Shown one piece after another: positions 38,519-47,367 of a stretch of DNA of 64,000 nucleotides. The stretch lies in contig SBBQ01000054.1 of the NCBI GenBank assembly GCA_005239635.1, forward strand, positions 1-64,000. Reading direction: 5' to 3'. Origin of the DNA: Uliginosibacterium gangwonense. GTDB lineage: Bacteria; Pseudomonadota; Gammaproteobacteria; Burkholderiales; Rhodocyclaceae. The notes below the pieces were generated by a model. The model made no database searches. It had not been told where the DNA came from and saw only the letters and a program-made list of their open reading frames with translations. The first letter of the stretch is position 1. Every line of letters begins with the position of its first letter. Position numbers and translations under genes: made by a program.

Positions 38519-39210
38519 TACGGAACCTCCGAGTAGGCCATGCGTGATCTAACACGTGCAGCGTGAGCAGCTAACCGTGGGCCAAATTGTTTTTCGTACT
38601 TGCGTGGGTTGGGCAACATCACCGCTAAATGCGCAGCTTGGTCTGCATTCAGTTGACTGGCGCCGATATTGTAATAACGTCGTGCGGCGGCTTCAGCGCC
38701 GAATACGCCCTCACCCCATTCCACCACGTTGAGATACAGCTCAAGGATACGCCGTTTATCGAGCACCGTTTCGAGCATCACGGTAATGATGGCTTCTTCA
38801 CCTTTGCGGAAGTAGCTTTTCGAGGGCGATAGAAATAGGTTTTTTGCTAATTGCTGCGAAATGGTGGAGCCGCCCGCCACGACTTTGCCTTTGCGTTGGT
38901 TTTTTTCGAGGGCCTTTTGTATGCCTTCCCAGTCGAAGCCTTCGTGGTCAATAAAGCCATCATCTTCTGATGCCACGACGGCACGCTTGAGATTGACCGA
39001 AATGCGCTCGTATGGAACCCAGGTATAGCGCAAGGTGGCATCAGGCTTTTTCTCCTGAAGGTCATCCATCCGTAGCGACATAAAACTGGTGGTGCCGGGG
39101 GGGTAATACTTCCACCACACAATGTGGCTAAAAATCCAAAGCTGGTACAGCAGGAACAGGCCAATAAGGGCGAACAGTGTGTAAGTGATGTAGCGGCTGA
39201 GCTTGCGCAT
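38518..39210 (-). CDS. mtgA: Monofunctional biosynthetic peptidoglycan transglycosylase
   Basis: Polymerises lipid II into glycan strands at the outer face of the inner membrane. It has 230 residues, the normal length. One N-terminal TM anchor (about 9-29) is followed by a GT51 domain with the catalytic Glu in VVASEDDGFIDHEGFDW, the KGGSTI-like VVAGGSTISQQLAKNLFLSP, and KRRILELYLNVVEWGEGVFG. It lies 169 bases downstream of aroE and is coupled to the HDOD gene. Confidence 0.96.
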   Translation of the reverse strand: MRKLSRYITYTLFALIGLFLLYQLWIFSHIVWWKYYPPGTTSFMSLRMDDLQEKKPDATLRYTWVPYERISVNLKRAVVASEDDGFIDHEGFDWEGIQKALEKNQRKGKVVAGGSTISQQLAKNLFLSPSKSYFRKGEEAIITVMLETVLDKRRILELYLNVVEWGEGVFGAEAAARRYYNIGASQLNADQAAHLAVMLPNPRKYEKQFGPRLAAHAARVRSRMAYSEVP

Positions 39211-39379
39211 ATTGCGGACGAGTTGAAATCAGAGATCTGAGTTGAAAGTGGTCTGCGCTGAATGTTGCAAGCTTACTAGGGTTGCAGGTTGTATACGGCA
39301 CGCACGCGCAATTCAGCAGTGTTTATTGTGCGGTTGGAAGACCGGCGATGCACTGCACGACTAAGATATTTCGCGTAAT

Positions 39380-40228
39380 TTAAGATACGCTGAGTTCTGC
39401 GCGCAAGGTTTGTAACACCGGTGCCGTGTTGGGCCGCACGCCGCGCCACAGGGTAAATGCTTCGGCTGCTTGTTCAACCAACATGCCCAAGCCATCGGCT
39501 AAAATTTCTGCGCCATCGGCTGCCGCTTGTTGCAAAAATGGCGTGCGCCCTTTGCCATACACCATGTCGTAGGCAGCAGCGTGTGGTGCGTACAAGCCGG
39601 CAGGCAAAGGCGGTGCATCATCCGACAAGCTTGCTGCGGTGGCGTTAATCACCACGTCAAAAGATTGTCCGGCCAAGTCGTCATAGCCGCAGCCAATGAG
39701 CGCGCAGTTGTGCCCCATGCTGGTGGCACGTGGTGCAAACTCATGTTGCAATTCTTGCGCGCGCGCAACGGTGCGATTGGCAATGCAGAGGCTTGTCGGG
39801 GCGAGTTGTAGCAGCGGCAAAATAACGCCGCGTGCTGCGCCGCCTGCACCCAACAACAAAATGCGTGCGCCTTTTAGTGTGAGGCCCAAATTGTGCGTGA
39901 GGTCTTGTACGAGACCGGCGCCATCGGTGTTGTCGCCAATGATGCGGCCTTGCTCAAACACGAGTGTATTCACAGCACGTGCGGCTTCAGCGCGCGCGCT
40001 ACGTTCGTGCGCAAGGGCATGGGCTTCGAGCTTAAACGGGATGGTGACATTGAGACCTCGGCCGCCGTTGCGCGCAAAGTCGCGCACGGTTTCGGCAAAG
40101 CCATCGAGCCGGCCGAGCAGGGCGTCGTACTGCATGTCTTGCCCGGTTTGCGCAGCAAACGCCGCGTGAATACGGGGCGACTTGCTGTGTGCAATAGGGT
40201 TGCCAATCACGGCGTAACGGTCAGTCAT
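39380..40228 (-). CDS. aroE: Shikimate dehydrogenase
   Basis: NADPH-dependent reduction of 3-dehydroshikimate, a step of aromatic amino acid synthesis. It has 282 residues. Motifs are GNPIAHSKSPRIHAAFA, NVTIPFKLEAH (catalytic Lys), NTDGAGLVQDL (catalytic Asp), ILLLGAGGAARGVILPLL (NADP site) and VYGKGRTPFLQQA. It follows the tonB-like gene by 23 bases on the same strand. Confidence 0.97.
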   Translation of the reverse strand: MTDRYAVIGNPIAHSKSPRIHAAFAAQTGQDMQYDALLGRLDGFAETVRDFARNGGRGLNVTIPFKLEAHALAHERSARAEAARAVNTLVFEQGRIIGDNTDGAGLVQDLTHNLGLTLKGARILLLGAGGAARGVILPLLQLAPTSLCIANRTVARAQELQHEFAPRATSMGHNCALIGCGYDDLAGQSFDVVINATAASLSDDAPPLPAGLYAPHAAAYDMVYGKGRTPFLQQAAADGAEILADGLGMLVEQAAEAFTLWRGVRPNTAPVLQTLRAELSVS

Positions 40229-40251
40229 GTCCGCGCTTCTTTGTATCTAAA

Positions 40252-41358
40252 TTAGCGAGATGATTGCACTTGGTCGTCTTTGGTAAAGGTCCAGGTGCGG
40301 GTAATCGCCAATTGGTTAAATTCGCTGGTGATGTTGGACGACAGCGGTGAAAACGGCGCGGCGAGGCGCACAATTTTCATGGCGGCCTGATCAAGTTCTT
40401 TGTAGCCGGATGATTTGTTTAATTCAACACGTTCGAGCGTACCGTCGGCACGAATGTAAACGGTGAGCCGCAAGCTGCCGTATAAACGGCCGCGCGCATT
40501 TTCAGGGTAGTTTAGGTTGCCGACGCGCTCAACCTTTTGCCGCCAGTCTTCAACATACTGCGCGAAGCGGTATTCCTCGGTAGTGGCGCCAATGTATTTG
40601 GTACGTGGCCGCTGGTTATACAGCTCTACCCGGTTGGCAATTTCGGTTTCGGCACGGGCAAAAGCACGTGCACGTTCGGCGAGGTCTAAGCCGGACACTT
40701 TGCCTGGCTCGGGGTCAGGCTGTTCGACGCGTTGCTTTTGATTAGAAATGACAGGGGCTTTGCGTGTGGCTTGCGCAAGCAATTCTTGCTGGCGTTGTTG
40801 TAGTTGTTGCACGCGCTTATTCGTCTCGACCAGATCGTCGCCGCTGGTGTTTTGGTCTTCCGACGGTAAAAAGGTTGTGGCGCGTCGGTTTTCTTCTAGC
40901 GTGCCGCCACCTTCTAAATTGGCTTGCGCAAGCGCTTGTGCTGATTTGGGCTTTTGTTTGTGCCGCGCATTGACCAGCACAATTTCGAGTTGCTTGTCGT
41001 GGGCAACGAGTTTGTCTGCATCAAGGTCTACAAACCGTAGCGATAACAGCACCGCATGCAAACACAAAGACAGCAGGCCGGCCAAAATGAGGTAGCAGGC
41101 GCGTAGGGTGAGGCCATGAAAACCCAACCAGTTAAAAAACTGCTGCACCATGCTGCGACGAACGGGAATGCTGCTCGTCACTTTGCCAACTGCGTTGCTC
41201 TCAGCGTTACCCTTTGCGTCATTTTTGGTGCCAGATTGAGCGCTGGTTTTTGCACGCTCGCCCACCGCACGACGCGCCATGGAGGCGTCATTGGCGGCAG
41301 GCACCATCGCCTTGGCAGCAACGGCAGGAGCAGCAGGAGGTTTGGGTTGCTTAGGCAT
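40252..41358 (-). CDS. TonB-family energy-transducing protein
   Basis: A 368-residue inner-membrane protein. A cytoplasmic N-terminus of about 85 residues rich in Ala and Lys precedes one TM segment (YLILAGLLSLCLHAVLLSL). A long periplasmic part follows with a Gln-rich coiled coil (VQQLQQRQQELLAQA) and a C-terminal TonB domain (GRLYGSLRLTVYIRADGTLE, then FSPLSSNITSEFNQLAITRT). No exbB/exbD is adjacent. The large cytoplasmic domain and the position between an RNase and aroE fit the TonB-like proteins of betaproteobacteria, not the siderophore TonB. The partner receptor is unknown. Confidence 0.83.
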   Translation of the reverse strand: MPKQPKPPAAPAVAAKAMVPAANDASMARRAVGERAKTSAQSGTKNDAKGNAESNAVGKVTSSIPVRRSMVQQFFNWLGFHGLTLRACYLILAGLLSLCLHAVLLSLRFVDLDADKLVAHDKQLEIVLVNARHKQKPKSAQALAQANLEGGGTLEENRRATTFLPSEDQNTSGDDLVETNKRVQQLQQRQQELLAQATRKAPVISNQKQRVEQPDPEPGKVSGLDLAERARAFARAETEIANRVELYNQRPRTKYIGATTEEYRFAQYVEDWRQKVERVGNLNYPENARGRLYGSLRLTVYIRADGTLERVELNKSSGYKELDQAAMKIVRLAAPFSPLSSNITSEFNQLAITRTWTFTKDDQVQSSR

Positions 41359-41389
41359 GGTGGATGATTCTACCTGTGCCGCTGCCAGA

Positions 41390-43492
41390 TCATGCGTTTT
41401 GTTGCGCAGAATCTGCGCCCGGCTCGTCGGTCGCAGGGTTGTTGGCTTCGCTCACGACTGCCTCGCTCGTTTGCTCAGCTGCGGGCGCAAGTTCGTGCAG
41501 CGCTGCTTCAAGCTCAGCCTCGAGTTCGCCTTCCAATCCACCCTCAAGTTCAGCCTCATCCGTGGGGGCGGCGCGCTCACTGGTAAAGTGCGCACGCACT
41601 TCGTTATCTAGCAAGTCGATTTCGTCGATTTGCACATTGATGCGGCTGCGTGGGGCCAAGGCCGGTACGCTGGGGCAACGCAAAAAGAGCGGCACGGCTT
41701 GCAGGCGTAGCAAGCTTTCGCGCACCACAAAGGCGGGGAGTTCGGGCAGCAATTTTGTGTCAGATTCTGCGCCAGAGTCATTGGCAAATACGGCCGCAGA
41801 CCCGGCCGTATTTTGCTGCACCCAGCGCAAGCACCAATAGCGTTCCATGTGACGCTGAAAATCGGCGTAAGCGGTGTAGGTTTCGTCGAAGTCACGCACG
41901 ATGCTGTGCAGCACGTCAGAGCGTGCAGGAAACGCGGGTGTTTGCTGTTGCAACATGCCCAGTAGTTGCCATTGGTTAACAAGGTCAACGTAGCGACGCA
42001 GTGGCGAGGTGCACCACGCATAGCCTTCTACGCCTAGGCCTTCATGAGCGCCGCAGGTAGTGGTCATGCGTACGCGGCCACCGCCTTGCACACGATAAAT
42101 GCCGGGAATCTTGGCAGTGTCGAGTGCCTTACCCCAAGTGGCATTGGCAAAGATCATGAGTTCAGCCACGAGTTTGTCGAGCGGGCTGCCACGCTTGCGC
42201 GCCACAATTTCAATCTGCCCCGGCTCGCCGTGCATGCCCTCGCTTTGCCAATCAACTTGGTAATTAAAGTCGGTGAGGCCTTGCGCGGCAGAAGGTTTGC
42301 CACGACCCGCTTCAAGCACCGTCGCGAAGCGCCACAACAATGTGAGCTGTTCGCGCCAAGCAAATTCGGGCACGGTGTCGTTGTTCAAAGTATCGTCATT
42401 GAACAGGGGTTCAATGTCGTGATGACGCAGATTGGCGACGACCGGTACGCGTTCAATGCGCGATTCGGTGTTGAGAATCCGCAAGTCTTGCGCGACGTTG
42501 AGATACAGCGAAACAGCCGGGCGTGCGTCACCTTCGGCAAGGGTAAATTGCTGCACCACGTCGTCCGGCAACATGGTGATTTTGTTGCCGGGAAAGTACA
42601 CCGTCGATAAACGTTGCCGCGCAATGGCGTCGACTTCTGATTCAGGCGCAATGCCTAAACCCGGCGCAGCAATGTGAATGCCAATACGCCAGCCGCCTTC
42701 GGCCTGCGGTGAGATCGAGAAGGCGTCGTCGATTTCTGTGGTGCTGGCATCATCAATCGAAAATGCCTGCACATCGGCCAGCGGCAAATCATTGGGCGCA
42801 GCCAGCGGTGCCGCCGGCGGAAAGCCCGTGCCTTTGGCAAAATGCGCAAACAAAAAATGACCTAGGTGGTAATCGTGTGCGGAGCCGATCGCACCGGCAC
42901 GTGCGAGGAGGCGAACAGGCGTGAGGCCCGTGTTGGCGCACGCCGTTTCAAGCGCCTTAATTTCAATCCGATTGCGGTCTGGCTGATACAGCGCAGCGGG
43001 CATGAGCGCGCGCAGTTCGTCCGGCATGCTGCCCGATTCGAGTTGCTGCGCCATGCGCATCATGGCTTCTTGTTGCAAACGTTTCTTTTCGAGGCCAGCT
43101 AATGCAGCCTGCAAAATCTCGGCCGGTGCTTTACGAAAACGACCGCGACCTTTGCGGTGAAACCAAACAGGTGCTGCGTGAAGTTTGATGAGCAGTGCGG
43201 TGGACTGCACTGCGCTGGGCGTGGCACCGAAGTAATCTTTTGCAAATTCTTCAAAACCAAACTCGCCGTCGCCGCAGGTTTCCCACAAGAACTGCGTATC
43301 CATACTGGCGGCTTCTTGTTCGGCGTTTGCCAATAGATCACCAGCTGCCGGGGTAGCAAAACGTAATAACACGTTCGCGGCTTTTACTTTACTGCGTTTG
43401 CCCGTGGGCAATTCAACTTGAAATGACGTGTTTTGGTCGGCCATGATGCTGCCGGCTTTAAACGCACCATCTTCTTCAAACAAAACATTCAT
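41390..43492 (-). CDS. RNase II/RNase R family exoribonuclease
   Basis: A 700-residue 3'-5' exoribonuclease with an RNB domain. The catalytic acidic cluster is visible in FSIDDASTTEIDDAFSI (about residues 248-264), followed by GWRIGIHIAAPG and YFPGNKITMLPDDV; IEIVARKRGSPLDKLVAELM and CTSPLRRYVDLVNQWQL are further RNB motifs. The usual S1 domain at the C-terminus is not obvious; instead there is a Glu/Ala-rich tail. The N-terminal cold-shock domains are also weak. Exact substrates are unknown. First gene of the row running to mtgA. Confidence 0.88.
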   Translation of the reverse strand: MNVLFEEDGAFKAGSIMADQNTSFQVELPTGKRSKVKAANVLLRFATPAAGDLLANAEQEAASMDTQFLWETCGDGEFGFEEFAKDYFGATPSAVQSTALLIKLHAAPVWFHRKGRGRFRKAPAEILQAALAGLEKKRLQQEAMMRMAQQLESGSMPDELRALMPAALYQPDRNRIEIKALETACANTGLTPVRLLARAGAIGSAHDYHLGHFLFAHFAKGTGFPPAAPLAAPNDLPLADVQAFSIDDASTTEIDDAFSISPQAEGGWRIGIHIAAPGLGIAPESEVDAIARQRLSTVYFPGNKITMLPDDVVQQFTLAEGDARPAVSLYLNVAQDLRILNTESRIERVPVVANLRHHDIEPLFNDDTLNNDTVPEFAWREQLTLLWRFATVLEAGRGKPSAAQGLTDFNYQVDWQSEGMHGEPGQIEIVARKRGSPLDKLVAELMIFANATWGKALDTAKIPGIYRVQGGGRVRMTTTCGAHEGLGVEGYAWCTSPLRRYVDLVNQWQLLGMLQQQTPAFPARSDVLHSIVRDFDETYTAYADFQRHMERYWCLRWVQQNTAGSAAVFANDSGAESDTKLLPELPAFVVRESLLRLQAVPLFLRCPSVPALAPRSRINVQIDEIDLLDNEVRAHFTSERAAPTDEAELEGGLEGELEAELEAALHELAPAAEQTSEAVVSEANNPATDEPGADSAQQNA

Positions 43493-43652
43493 GTTGCACG
43501 TAACGAATTAGGGTGAATGCGAGGGTCGTGCGAGGTTGAGCGCAAACGGTAGCGATATAGTTGCCTATAGATGCCTACGGGTCGCCGCTGCTACGACAGC
43601 ACAACACAACTGGGCGGACGCCATTAAAACGGCGCGGACGCGAATGGCGCAA

Positions 43653-44249
43653 TTATACCTGCGCAGCGGTGTTGCCTGCCGCCGGGCTGGCATGGGCAAA
43701 ATCAAGCAAGGCATCTAGGTAGTCGTTCCAGCGCGTAAAGCTATGGTCGCCGCCGGGCAAAATAGTGTGTTTGCAATCGGCGTAGAAACGCACCGCTTCG
43801 CGGTAGTCCAATACTTCGTCACCGGTTTCGGCCAACAACCAATACCGTTCTGGATGCGTAATGCGCGGCACAGCAAGCGCTTTCAACGCGTCGACGTGCG
43901 CCTGCGTAAAGTCAAAGGTTTCGCCTGTGTATAGATTGGTTTGCGGGCCGATGTATTCGCTGAGTGACAGTGGCGCAACCACGGCCGGATTGACTAATGC
44001 CGCACGCAATCCATAACGTTCAGCAAGCCACGTGGCGTAATAGCCTCCGAGCGAGCTACCGATGAGTAAGGGCGCGGCGTCGCACAGTGCGATTAATTTT
44101 TCCACCTGCAAAATGGCGGCTTGCGGATCGTGCGAGAGTTGCGGGCACACAAAGTCAGCCCCCAAGCCGAGGCGTTGCATATGCGCATGCAAGACCATGG
44201 CCTTATGCGAGCGTGGCGATGAACGAAAGCCGTGTAGATATAGAATCAT
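43653..44249 (-). CDS. yqiA: YqiA/YcfP family alpha/beta-hydrolase (esterase)
   Basis: A small alpha/beta-hydrolase of 198 residues. MILYLHGFRSSPRSHKA begins the fold, the nucleophile elbow is GSSLGGYY, the acid lies in LLAETGDEVLDYREA and the His in GGDHSFTRW. E. coli YqiA has esterase activity on short acyl esters, but its natural substrate is unknown. The start at 44249 is the first Met of the family; a TTG five codons upstream is less likely. The gene lies 42 bases downstream of uppP. Confidence 0.88.
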   Translation of the reverse strand: MILYLHGFRSSPRSHKAMVLHAHMQRLGLGADFVCPQLSHDPQAAILQVEKLIALCDAAPLLIGSSLGGYYATWLAERYGLRAALVNPAVVAPLSLSEYIGPQTNLYTGETFDFTQAHVDALKALAVPRITHPERYWLLAETGDEVLDYREAVRFYADCKHTILPGGDHSFTRWNDYLDALLDFAHASPAAGNTAAQV

Positions 44250-44291
44250 TTGCCTTGCGCGCAAGAGCTATTGTGTTTGCAATAAATACTC

Positions 44292-45113
44292 TCAGCCAGC
44301 TGACCAATTCACCCAGCCGGTTTGCCAAGTCACCAAAATCATGATGCCGAAGGCGATGCGATACCACGCAAACGGCGTGAAGTCATGACTACTAATAAAG
44401 CGCAGAAGCCAGCGAACACATAAAAACGCTGAAACAAACGCTGAGCCGAACCCCACTGCCCACATGCCTAAATCATCAAGCTGCAACAGGTGACGCTCTT
44501 TGACTAGTTGGTAAGTCGTGGCCAAAAACAAAGTGGGCATCGCTAGAAAAAACGAAAACTCGGTGGCGGCTTTGCGCGACAAACCAAAAAATAGACCGCC
44601 GATAATGGTGGCGCCAGAACGACTAGTGCCGGGAATTAACGCGAGTGCCTGTGCTAACCCCAGTTTGACTGCGGTCATGGGGCTAATGTCATCAATTTGC
44701 GAGGTGGTAATCGTGTGTTGCCGACGCTCAGCCCACAAGATGATGAAGCCGCCGATGATGAAGGTGCTGGCGACGACCAGCGGGTTAAACAAATGCGCTT
44801 TAATGCTTTTGCCAAAGAGCAGACCAATGATCGCCAAGGGTAAAAAAGCGATCACAAGATTTAATAAAAACTTTTGCGCAGCTGCATCATGTAGCGCGCC
44901 TCGTAACACCATGCCAACGCGTGCTCGGTATTCCCACACAACCGCGAGAATTGCTCCGGTTTGAATGGCGATTTCAAAGAGTTTGGCTTTCTCGTCATTA
45001 AAATTGAGCAAGTCGCCCGCGAGAATGAGGTGGCCCGTTGACGATACGGGCAGAAATTCGGTGAGGCCTTCAACAATGCCGAGAATAAACGCGGCAAATA
45101 GATCGTGTGACAT
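44292..45113 (-). CDS. uppP: Undecaprenyl-diphosphatase UppP (BacA)
   Basis: Recycles the lipid carrier by removing a phosphate from undecaprenyl pyrophosphate; gives low bacitracin resistance. It has 273 residues and about eight membrane segments. The active-site motifs [17 protein letters not shown] (about 15-31) and [10 protein letters not shown] (about 160-169) are intact. The gene stands between yqiA and a small secreted-protein gene. Confidence 0.97.
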   Translation of the reverse strand: MSHDLFAAFILGIVEGLTEFLPVSSTGHLILAGDLLNFNDEKAKLFEIAIQTGAILAVVWEYRARVGMVLRGALHDAAAQKFLLNLVIAFLPLAIIGLLFGKSIKAHLFNPLVVASTFIIGGFIILWAERRQHTITTSQIDDISPMTAVKLGLAQALALIPGTSRSGATIIGGLFFGLSRKAATEFSFFLAMPTLFLATTYQLVKERHLLQLDDLGMWAVGFGSAFVSAFLCVRWLLRFISSHDFTPFAWYRIAFGIMILVTWQTGWVNWSAG

Positions 45114-45210
45114 AAGCTAGGACCGGTGCTGACTTGAACGGGTGAATGCTACACCACAGGACGCGCTTGGCTTGTGACAAGGCGCATAGGTAGCAAAAAA
45201 TACTGCCCAG

Positions 45211-45242
45211 AAAAAAGGCTGGTCGCACCAGCGCCAGCCTTT
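45211..45242 (-). terminator. Terminator after the PKD-like secreted protein gene
   Basis: On the minus strand AAGGCTGG and CCAGCCTT form the stem around a GC-rich 11-base loop, followed by TTTTTT. It lies 19 bases after the stop of the gene at 45261-45710. Confidence 0.8.
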
Positions 45243-45260
45243 GGGTGAGGCGAGAAGGGC

Positions 45261-45710
45261 TTATTTCGTTTCAGCAGGTTTCGCGGGTGCGGCTGCGGGT
45301 TTAGATTTTGCGGCCTTCTTGGGTGCCGAAATCACAATTTTGCTGGACGCATCGCTCTTACAGTTCTTGTGCGTGGTGATGTCGACGCCACTCGCTTTGA
45401 TGGTGTATTTGCCGCCTTTGGCATAGGTGTGGCTCACAGTCACCGGAAACTTGTTTTCGTCGTTGATCTTGATTTGGTCAGTGTTGCCATCGCCGTACTC
45501 CAGCAGCAGACCGCACCAGGCACTGCCTTCGGTCGCCGAGACCGTGATGTTCACCGCTTCGCCAGCTTTGCCGGTGGCTGGTGCTTCGAGTTTTTTGATC
45601 TCGGGGCGACTACCCAACTGAATGAGCTGTGCATTCACGCTGGCGCAAGATAGCGCCAGCAGACCGAATAGGGTGGCGATACGAGTTGAGTGTTTGGCAA
45701 AGTTTTGCAT
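45261..45710 (-). CDS. Small secreted protein with PKD-like domain
   Basis: A 149-residue protein of unknown role. A signal peptide (FGLLALSCASVNA|Q) leads into one beta-rich domain with the PKD-like pattern LLLEYGDGN and FPVTVSHTYAKGGKYTIKASG, then a Lys/Ala/Pro-rich tail (APKKAAKSKPAAAPAKPAE). Two Cys in the mature part (AWCGLL and HKNCKS) could form a disulfide. GGAGG seven bases before 45710 fixes the start; the upstream frame is ignored. It is monocistronic, with a good terminator, which argues for a real gene. Confidence 0.78.
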   Translation of the reverse strand: MQNFAKHSTRIATLFGLLALSCASVNAQLIQLGSRPEIKKLEAPATGKAGEAVNITVSATEGSAWCGLLLEYGDGNTDQIKINDENKFPVTVSHTYAKGGKYTIKASGVDITTHKNCKSDASSKIVISAPKKAAKSKPAAAPAKPAETK

Positions 45711-45844
45711 AACAACCTCCGGTAGTGTTAACGCGAGAGCGCGTGTTCTAGTTCGTGCGGGGCACGCAAGCATGTTGTGCTGACATGAACATAGCATGAC
45801 GTACCGTTACTGACTACGGGTTGCCACCACATGCTTACACGGGA

Positions 45845-47272
45845 TTAAAACGACTCGTCGGGCCGCAAGTAGCGCCACTTGCCCGGCGGTAGCTTGCCGA
45901 GCGTAACGCCGCCCATGCGAATGCGTTTAAGGCCGACCACGCGCAGACCGACTAGTTCGCACATGCGACGAATCTGACGTTTTTTCCCCTCGCGCAGCAC
46001 AAACCGCAACTGATCTTCGTTTTGCCAATTCACCTTAGCGGGCTTGAGTGCTTTGCCGTCGAGTGACAAACCGTGATTCAAACGTTTGAGGTCAGCGTCT
46101 GACAGCGAACCTTCAACACGCACCAAATATTCTTTTTCAACGGTCGAGTCATCGCCAATTAATTGACGCGCAATGCGGCCATCTTGTGTGAGCACCAGCA
46201 GGCCGGTTGAATCAATATCGAGCCGTCCTGCGGGCGCCAAGCCACGCAACTGGCCACGTGCAAACCGCAACGGAAGTAAGTCATCTTCCCAGCGATTTTC
46301 TGGGCGAACTAAAACAGACGCGGGTTCGTAGCCATCTTCCGCTTGACCTGACACGTAACCAATCGGCTTGTGCAGTAGCACGGTGACGCGTTGAGACTGC
46401 TCACGCTGCGCACGCGAATCCACTTCAATTTTGTCTTGCAAAGTCACGCGCACGCCGAGCGTATTTACTACCTCGCCATTCACGCGCACCCAGCCTTGCT
46501 CAATCCACTCGTCTGCTTCGCGGCGTGAACACAAGCCTAGTTCGGACATGCGTTTTGAAAGGCGCGGTTGTTCGTCATCTTCGCGCGTGCTGCTTTTGCT
46601 AGGCGCGTTGCGCTTGGCTGTGGCGGGCTTACTAACAACAGACTTATTGGCAAATGCTGGGCGGTCGCCAGCGGTGCGGCGATTTCCGGTGCGCTCTGCA
46701 TACGGTCGCGTGTCTGCGCCTGAACGTGCCGGGCGCGGTGCATCGACGCGAGAGGTTGAATTGCGATCTGTGCGTGAAGTGCTACGTGCGTTGCTACGCG
46801 CATCGTCAAAATTTTTGCGCGGCGCACTGCTACTACTGCTGCTGTTGCTGTTGCCAGTGGTGCGTTCCGTGCGCGGGGTGCGCTCAGTTTGTTGAGCGCG
46901 TCCTCGTTGTGGTTCGGACGATCGCTCAAAACGCGCTGCGCCATCTGAATTTCTACGTGACCCCGTGGCCCAACTTTTGCGCGTGGAATCTTCAGAGTCG
47001 CGGCGTCCTTTGCCAATCGCCTCGCCGCCAGGTTTAGATGGGGCAGGGTTAGAGGCAGTGTTAGATGAGGCATCGCGCGCATCGGTGCGAGCTGAGTTGT
47101 GCGACTGATTTCGTGCTTGGTTGCGTGCCTTCGCGGCATGGCGAGAAGGGCTGGCAGGTGCCAGCTTTTTACCGGAGGCAGTGCCCGTGTTAGACGTGTT
47201 GGCAACTTTGCTCGCGCCGGCCTTGGGCAGCGAAAGCGTTTTACGCGGGGGCTTGGTGCTAGAAGTACTCAT
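45845..47272 (-). CDS. rluB: Pseudouridine synthase, RluB/RsuA family, with long basic N-terminal extension
   Basis: A 475-residue protein. Residues about 1-215 are a low-complexity Ser/Arg/Asn/Ala/Lys-rich, probably disordered region. An S4 domain follows (RLSKRMSELGLCSRREADEW, then VRVNGEVV), and a RsuA/RluB catalytic domain with the Asp in GRLDIDSTGLLVLTQDGR and the C-terminal GKKRQIRRMCELVGLRVVGL. The target is probably 23S rRNA U2605 (RluB). Usual RluB proteins have a shorter extension. The start at 47272 follows from the family; the frame further upstream (to 47473) has no match. Confidence 0.9.
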   Translation of the reverse strand: MSTSSTKPPRKTLSLPKAGASKVANTSNTGTASGKKLAPASPSRHAAKARNQARNQSHNSARTDARDASSNTASNPAPSKPGGEAIGKGRRDSEDSTRKSWATGSRRNSDGAARFERSSEPQRGRAQQTERTPRTERTTGNSNSSSSSSAPRKNFDDARSNARSTSRTDRNSTSRVDAPRPARSGADTRPYAERTGNRRTAGDRPAFANKSVVSKPATAKRNAPSKSSTREDDEQPRLSKRMSELGLCSRREADEWIEQGWVRVNGEVVNTLGVRVTLQDKIEVDSRAQREQSQRVTVLLHKPIGYVSGQAEDGYEPASVLVRPENRWEDDLLPLRFARGQLRGLAPAGRLDIDSTGLLVLTQDGRIARQLIGDDSTVEKEYLVRVEGSLSDADLKRLNHGLSLDGKALKPAKVNWQNEDQLRFVLREGKKRQIRRMCELVGLRVVGLKRIRMGGVTLGKLPPGKWRYLRPDESF

Positions 47273-47367
47273 ATTGCGGCGCAGGGTATCACGTTGCGCG
47301 GCCTTGCACGATAGCGAGATCGGGTGACGGTGGATGATTGGGCGAAAGCGATTTGGTGTTTTACCAA

